From contig CAYVFC010000009.1 in NCBI GenBank assembly GCA_964450715.1, forward strand, positions 34,021 to 98,020: DNA of 64,000 nt, given 5' to 3'. This document shows positions 60,083 to 64,000 of this stretch, in pieces; position 1 is the first letter of the stretch, and each line of letters starts with the position of its first letter. The position numbers were made by a program, and so were the translations under genes. The notes below the pieces were generated by a model, which ran no database searches, was not told the DNA's origin, and worked only from the letters and a program-made list of their open reading frames with translations. This DNA is from CAYVFC01 sp964450715. GTDB taxonomy: Bacteria > Myxococcota_A > Polyangia > Polyangiales > JAFGIB01.

Positions 60083-61252
60083 TTAGCCTTTCACTAACCC
60101 CTCGTCAAGCGGTTCCGGGGCACCAACACCTTGACCAACACCTTTGGCTCCGGAACCGCCCTGTAGCAGCCGCGAAATGCTCGTCACCGCGGCCATCTTC
60201 TCCTCGGACTCGACGAACGAGTAGTGCTCGGTCATCGCGTCCGTGACGTGCCCAGTCATCGACCTGGTGACGATGTCTCCCGCCACCTGCCGCGACAGGT
60301 TGTTGAATGTCCGCCTCAGCCCCTGAAAGGTCACCCGCCGCTTGATCCCGGCGGCCTTCAGCACGCGATGCCAGGGCTTGTTCACCCCGCTCCCGTTCTT
60401 CAGGTACGTGCCCTTCTCCGAGGGAAAGACCAGGCCGGATGCGAGCTTGTCCTGGTCCTGCTCCTCGAGCAGCTGGCGGCGGTGCTCCTTCAGGGCATCG
60501 GCCAGCAGCGGCACCATCGGTATCCGCCGCATGTTGCCCGCCTTCAGCTCCTTCACCTTTCCCTTCCAGTGTGCGCGCCGGATGACGATCTCGTTCTGGT
60601 CGAAGTCCACGTCTATCCAGCGCAGCGCGGTAACCGCTCCCCAGCGCGCTCCGGTGAGCGCCAGCGTCACGAACAACGCGTACCACTGGGGCACGGTTTC
60701 CCGCGCCATGCTCAGAACTCGCCCGAGCTCGTCGGCCTTGAGCCGGTTCGAGTTCTCCTCTTCTCGCGATCGCTCCTCGCGCACGCGGCGCACCCCCTCG
60801 GCCGGATCGAACGGAAGCCGCAGCTGGAACTTGGCATCGTTGCACAGGTTCTTCACCACGCGGACGTAACCGTTCTTGGTGGCGGGCTTGACCTGCAAAC
60901 CGTCGCGCCACTTGATGATGTCCACCGGCCGGATGGCATCCACGTACCTGTCCCCGAGCCAGTCGAGCTGGTCGAGCACGAAGCCGTAGGTTGCCAGGGT
61001 TGATGGGGCCACTTCACTCTTCTTGCATATGAGCCACGAGGCGGCGAAATCTCCGAGAGTTTGGCGGGGCTCCGCTTCTCTTTCGGTCAGCATGTCCCGC
61101 CGTATCTCGGCTTTTTTTACCGCCGCCTCCTCGGCGCTTTGGGCGGTCACGATTCGTACTACCTGTCTGATTTCTCCAGTGTGCGGATTCGTGATCTTGA
61201 ACCGCACCCTGAATTTTCCCTTCTTGATTTTCAGCACGCCCGGGTACTTCAT
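60083..61252 (-). CDS. Tyrosine-type site-specific integrase
   Basis: A 389-residue phage/island integrase from ATG 61252 behind AAGGAG. It has an N-terminal Arm-binding domain (VLKIKKGKFRVRFKITNP), a SAM-like core-binding domain (TLGDFAASWLICKKSEVAPSTLATYGFV) and a catalytic domain with Arg in LTGARWGAVTALRW, FQGLRRTF (second Arg present, but the usual His before it is Gln), GHVTDAMTEHYS (His and nucleophile Tyr). Its stop lies 15 bases from the tRNA-Gly-like fragment, the usual place for an integrase at its att site. It probably mobilised the DNA to one side of the repeat. Confidence 0.93.
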   Translation of the reverse strand: MKYPGVLKIKKGKFRVRFKITNPHTGEIRQVVRIVTAQSAEEAAVKKAEIRRDMLTEREAEPRQTLGDFAASWLICKKSEVAPSTLATYGFVLDQLDWLGDRYVDAIRPVDIIKWRDGLQVKPATKNGYVRVVKNLCNDAKFQLRLPFDPAEGVRRVREERSREEENSNRLKADELGRVLSMARETVPQWYALFVTLALTGARWGAVTALRWIDVDFDQNEIVIRRAHWKGKVKELKAGNMRRIPMVPLLADALKEHRRQLLEEQDQDKLASGLVFPSEKGTYLKNGSGVNKPWHRVLKAAGIKRRVTFQGLRRTFNNLSRQVAGDIVTRSMTGHVTDAMTEHYSFVESEEKMAAVTSISRLLQGGSGAKGVGQGVGAPEPLDEGLVKG

Positions 61253-61895
61253 AGGCTCCTTCTCCTACCCCGGACGTCACGTGCCGGGTATTAGGGTCCT
61301 TCTCCTGCAGGAAGCGGTCAAGGGTCCCGCGCAAGTACAGCCGCCGCCTCGAATTTCCGCCGTCGGGAACGAGGCGACCGCGAGCCACTGCGGACCGAAG
61401 GCCGGACGGCGTCATCCTGCAGTACGGGGCCGCCTCGGCCGTGGTCATCCATTCGGTTTTGACCGATGTATTCCTATCCGGGCCTGGACCGGGCTGCTTC
61501 GCCCGGCCGCCGGGCGTCACGTGGCCGCATTCGGATCCCTGCCCCTCTACGGAACCGGGTTCCCCGGAGACCACGGCGGCGAGATCCGGCTTCTTGAACA
61601 TGGGCGTCTCTCCCCGCTTCCCGACGGCGGTGAGCACACCGTCCCGAAAGGCATCCAGGATCTGCTTCTCCATGCAGCCGAGCTGCCGGGCCGCTTCTTC
61701 TACCGACAGAAGCTCCGGCAGGCCGGCCAGCAGGTCCCGGAACAGGTCATCCACGGAGCCGCCCCTTCTTCGCCCGGCCACGCGCCGGACGCCTTGAGCG
61801 CCGGACCGAGGCTTCCCGTCGGCCGAGGGAGCAATACAGCTGCTGTCCAGCACGGGACCCGGTGAGCAATTTTCGTGGATTTCGCCCTTGGCCAT
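61014..61895 (-). CDS. Helix-turn-helix (excisionase-like) protein running into integrase gene
   Basis: About 290 residues from ATG 61895, with two HTH-type segments: LPELLSVEEAARQLGCMEKQ near the N-terminal third and TAEAAPYCRMTPSGLRSAVA near the middle, each followed by a basic wing-like part. The real domain appears to end near FLQEKDPN. There is no stop in this frame before 61014, so the frame overlaps the integrase by 239 bases, where it reads like a shadow frame. A one-base shift near 61290 would give a stop at once (CCC TAA), so a frameshift is likely. Probable excisionase/regulator of the integrase. Confidence 0.6.
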   Translation of the reverse strand: MAKGEIHENCSPGPVLDSSCIAPSADGKPRSGAQGVRRVAGRRRGGSVDDLFRDLLAGLPELLSVEEAARQLGCMEKQILDAFRDGVLTAVGKRGETPMFKKPDLAAVVSGEPGSVEGQGSECGHVTPGGRAKQPGPGPDRNTSVKTEWMTTAEAAPYCRMTPSGLRSAVARGRLVPDGGNSRRRLYLRGTLDRFLQEKDPNTRHVTSGVGEGAYEVPGRAENQEGKIQGAVQDHESAHWRNQTGSTNRDRPKRRGGGGKKSRDTAGHADRKRSGAPPNSRRFRRLVAHMQEE

Positions 61896-61929
61896 TGAAC
61901 ACTTCCGCTCCTCCAAGTGTCCGACCAGA

Positions 61930-62946
61930 ATGGGGAGAAAAAAGGGACAAAACCCAGGCAATCTCGGCGGCCGGCCCCGTAACGGGCTCCTCGAGCGTGC
62001 GGCTGCGCTGGTCGACTACGTGGCCTGGACTGTCGAGCTCAGAAAAGGAGGAATGCGCGCGATCAGGGATGCGGACCTTTCCCGGTATGCCAGGACAACC
62101 GGACGCCTCCGGCTACGCGACGCGCGGTGGCTACTGTTCCGGGTCTACAGGGCCGTGACGGACCTGGCCAAATACGACTTCGACAGCTTCTGGAAAGCGG
62201 AAAAACGCTACATCGAGCGTTGGGAGAGGGAAGGGGGCCGTCCCTTTGACCTGACGCTCCCCGATCCGCCCATCTGCACTTGCGAGCACTACCACTGCGC
62301 TGGGCCCTGTCGAACGTGGGCCCGCCCCCCCGTCCCCTGCGAGCGACTTATATCCATCGACAAGCCCTGGTTTCTACCGGAGCCCTGCAGGCCGAGCGAG
62401 ACGATCTGTACTTGCCGCCATATTCACTGCGAAAAATGCGGCGTTGGCATCAGCGCCGAAGTGCCGTACGACTACATCTGGCCGGCCCATGTGAACCGCG
62501 TGAACCTCGATGGGCTGGTCATCGAGCGCGAGTTCTTCGGCCGGCTTTGCCAGGAGTGCACCCCTGCGCGGGCGAAGACGCCCGAACCCACCGACAAAGA
62601 GCTGGAAGCCAATCGGGCCGCAGACCGCGGCCGCCCCCGCGGTTGCCGTTACTGCCCTGGGGACGCAGTTCTCGAAGGCGATACCTACCGCTGCATCGGC
62701 ATGAGCGCGCGCGAACACCAGAAGTTAATCGCCGTGCGAATAAAAGAAGCCGAGTCCGTGGTCATGCTGTCGCCCACCGGTCCGGAACCTCCGGAGCAGC
62801 AGAAGGCGAAGCGTGAGGAGGTCGTGGCTCGCATGAAAAGAGTCACCGGTCCTCTCGCCCCTTGTGGCTGGACCGGAAAAGAAGAGGAGCTCCGCATCCA
62901 GACTTGGCGGGAAGATAAGACCAAACGCCGCAAGAAAGGGGCGTAG
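61930..62946 (+). CDS. Cysteine-rich hypothetical protein
   Basis: A 338-residue protein from ATG 61930. The N-terminus is basic (MGRKKGQNPGNLGGRPRNG), followed by a helical part and then many Cys/His pairs: ICTCEHYHCAGPC, ICTCRHIHCEKCGVG, LCQECTP and CRYCPGD. These look like zinc-binding clusters of a nucleic-acid binding protein. It is divergent from the HTH gene with only 34 bases between starts. The repeated ICTC(E/R)H(Y/I)HC pattern suggests internal duplication. No known family recognised. Probably a mobile-element protein. Confidence 0.65.
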   Translation: MGRKKGQNPGNLGGRPRNGLLERAAALVDYVAWTVELRKGGMRAIRDADLSRYARTTGRLRLRDARWLLFRVYRAVTDLAKYDFDSFWKAEKRYIERWEREGGRPFDLTLPDPPICTCEHYHCAGPCRTWARPPVPCERLISIDKPWFLPEPCRPSETICTCRHIHCEKCGVGISAEVPYDYIWPAHVNRVNLDGLVIEREFFGRLCQECTPARAKTPEPTDKELEANRAADRGRPRGCRYCPGDAVLEGDTYRCIGMSAREHQKLIAVRIKEAESVVMLSPTGPEPPEQQKAKREEVVARMKRVTGPLAPCGWTGKEEELRIQTWREDKTKRRKKGA

Positions 62947-63295
62947 GTGCCAGGATTGGCCGGCTCAATCCCGTTTCTGTCATTCTATTATAACAACGGA
63001 GGCCTCCCACCGTCGTTCGACGTTCGCCGGTGTTCAAGCGGCCTAGAGGCCCCAGGAACCGCGCTATTCTCGAGCACTACAAGCGCGTGAGAGTCAGCCT
63101 CCGCCAGGGACACCTGCCGTTTCTTCGGCATAGCTGCACTGGTCGTATGGCTGAAGGTGCGTGTCTATTAAAGGAGTGGGGCCCAGAAAGGGCTTCGTTA
63201 GGTCGACGATCAGGCCCGAACGGCCGCAGAAGGCGCAGGGACCGGCGTCCTTGGGCGTGAAACCCCGGCGGCTTGGGCCGTGCCGAGGATGGAGG
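62947..63295 (+). other. Region without supported gene
   Basis: Only short overlapping frames with no ribosome site or motif. Convergent spacer between the Cys-rich gene and the small hypothetical gene. Confidence 0.5.
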
Positions 63296-63667
63296 TCAGG
63301 GTTCCACCTCCCCGTTGACCGGTAGCAGGATGTCCTCCTCGGTGTCCAGCGGCGTCTCGTTATGATGGGCCAGGACCAGCCTCGGGGAGACCTCGCCCCC
63401 GATCACGAGGTCGAGCAACTGCAACCGAGCCCCGACCAGTGCCAGCACGGCGCTGCAGGCGTCGGGGGCGCGGGCCTGGTCGTGCGCGTCGCCTGCCATC
63501 CGGTGCCGGGCCGTGTCGGCCAGCATCCGGGCGGCCAGGACCGCTTCCTCCAGGGTAGCCAACTCGTAGCGGAGGGATACCGCTTTCGGGGGGCTTACCT
63601 CGGGGTCAGGGGTATATGAAAGGGGCTGCCTTCGGCAGCGCGAATTGGTACGCTTCTGCTCGTCCAT
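63296..63667 (-). CDS. Small hypothetical protein
   Basis: A 123-residue protein from ATG 63667 with GGAGG upstream. The middle is helical (LRYELATLEEAVLAARMLADTARHRM) and the C-terminus has alternating acidic and hydrophobic residues. No family, signal peptide or membrane segment recognised. Coding look is fair but not strong. Confidence 0.5.
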   Translation of the reverse strand: MDEQKRTNSRCRRQPLSYTPDPEVSPPKAVSLRYELATLEEAVLAARMLADTARHRMAGDAHDQARAPDACSAVLALVGARLQLLDLVIGGEVSPRLVLAHHNETPLDTEEDILLPVNGEVEP

Positions 63668-64000
63668 TGGAGCATGCCTCCTTTGGGCCGGGGTCCCGGG
63701 TGTTCGTGCACCGCGGGGCCCACCTGTTTTTGGGGCGAATTTGCCCGGTTTATTAAGTTTCGAAGGCCTTTCCGCCAGGTCATGGATGGACCCGACGAGA
63801 ACTGGACGGACGGGAGAGGCCGAGCATTCACGCGCGGCGGCGTTTTGGCCCCCTGTTCTTGTGAAGAAGTTGGCCGTTTACCCGGTTATAGCGATCTACT
63901 CAGCCCCCGAAAACGTTTTCCGGCATCGAAAATCACTTGCCTAGGTCCAATGCCGATCAGTTAGCGTAACTTCTCAAAAAGTCCTGGCGGGGTCTTGACT
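63668..64000 (+). other. Window end without supported gene
   Basis: No frame with a convincing start or motif. An A/T-richer stretch from 63880 onward may be an intergenic region. Confidence 0.5.

Noticed and set aside
1..64000. CRISPR arrays and rRNA genes
   Set aside because: No regular spaced repeats or rRNA-like conserved stretches were seen on reading the window.

Overview
The window is high-GC DNA (by eye about 60-68% G+C, visibly lower in parts of 50-59 kb). It comes from a diderm bacterium, shown by a TonB-dependent outer-membrane receptor and exported lipoproteins. The Asp-Ala-Gly rich linkers after the signal peptides at 25.3-26.3 kb recall myxobacterial or other deltaproteobacterial exported proteins, but the taxon is not settled. 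No rRNA, CRISPR array or complete tRNA was seen.

Left part (1-23.8 kb). The window opens inside a CobN-type chelatase large subunit, followed by a TIM-barrel gene. A divergent pair of cobalamin riboswitches sits at 4.8-5.3 kb. The leftward one, with its own promoter and intrinsic terminator, leads into an alcohol-dehydrogenase-like gene and a TrpD-like phosphoribosyltransferase. The rightward one leads into a long, tightly overlapping operon: two AAA+ chelatase subunits (one fused to a VWA domain), a lipoprotein/membrane fusion that looks like an ECF S component, the ECF ATPase and T component, an exported beta-propeller with a His-rich N-terminus, a nitrilase-family protein, a radical SAM/SPASM protein, a full CobN-like subunit, CbiZ (adenosylcobinamide amidohydrolase), CobO (corrinoid adenosyltransferase) and an ABC-2 exporter. 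An IS630-type element with perfect terminal repeats (24,046-25,243) separates this from the next block.

Middle part (25.3-49.3 kb). A second operon begins at a promoter overlapped by a strong dyad and has the same logic with different parts: lipoprotein, BtuB-like TonB receptor, AAA+/VWA chelatase subunit, CobN-like subunit, ECF S, T and double ATPase, and a small Cys-cluster protein. Facing it is a 12-gene leftward operon for the anaerobic (early cobalt insertion) B12 pathway under a third cobalamin riboswitch: a cobD-cbiP fusion, then cbiB, cbiA, cbiC, cbiX, cbiD, cbiE, cbiL, cbiF, cbiG, cbiH and cbiJ. CbiT and the nucleotide-loop genes cobU, cobS and cobT are not in the window. CbiX supplies cobalt early in that pathway, so the three CobN-type subunits are not needed for it. 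I infer that they act in uptake, metal exchange, metal removal or remodelling of imported tetrapyrroles or metals.

Right part (49.5-64 kb). An accessory region starts at an imperfect 70-bp direct repeat (49,551-49,620 and 59,973-60,042) whose inner edge carries the anticodon-loop sequence of a tRNA-Gly(CCC). Between the copies lie a resolvase remnant and a leftward, translationally coupled operon: an excisionase-like HTH protein, a SIS-HAD fusion, a 73-residue protein, a phosphoribosyltransferase-like protein, a P-loop ATPase, an unrecognised 367-residue protein, a partial PfkB-like protein and a full PfkB-family kinase. This looks like an undescribed, or at most computationally predicted, nucleotide/sugar-phosphate system carried as mobile cargo, possibly for defence. 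To its right are a tRNA-Gly-like fragment, a tyrosine integrase, an HTH protein whose frame runs deep into the integrase, a Cys-rich protein and a small hypothetical gene.
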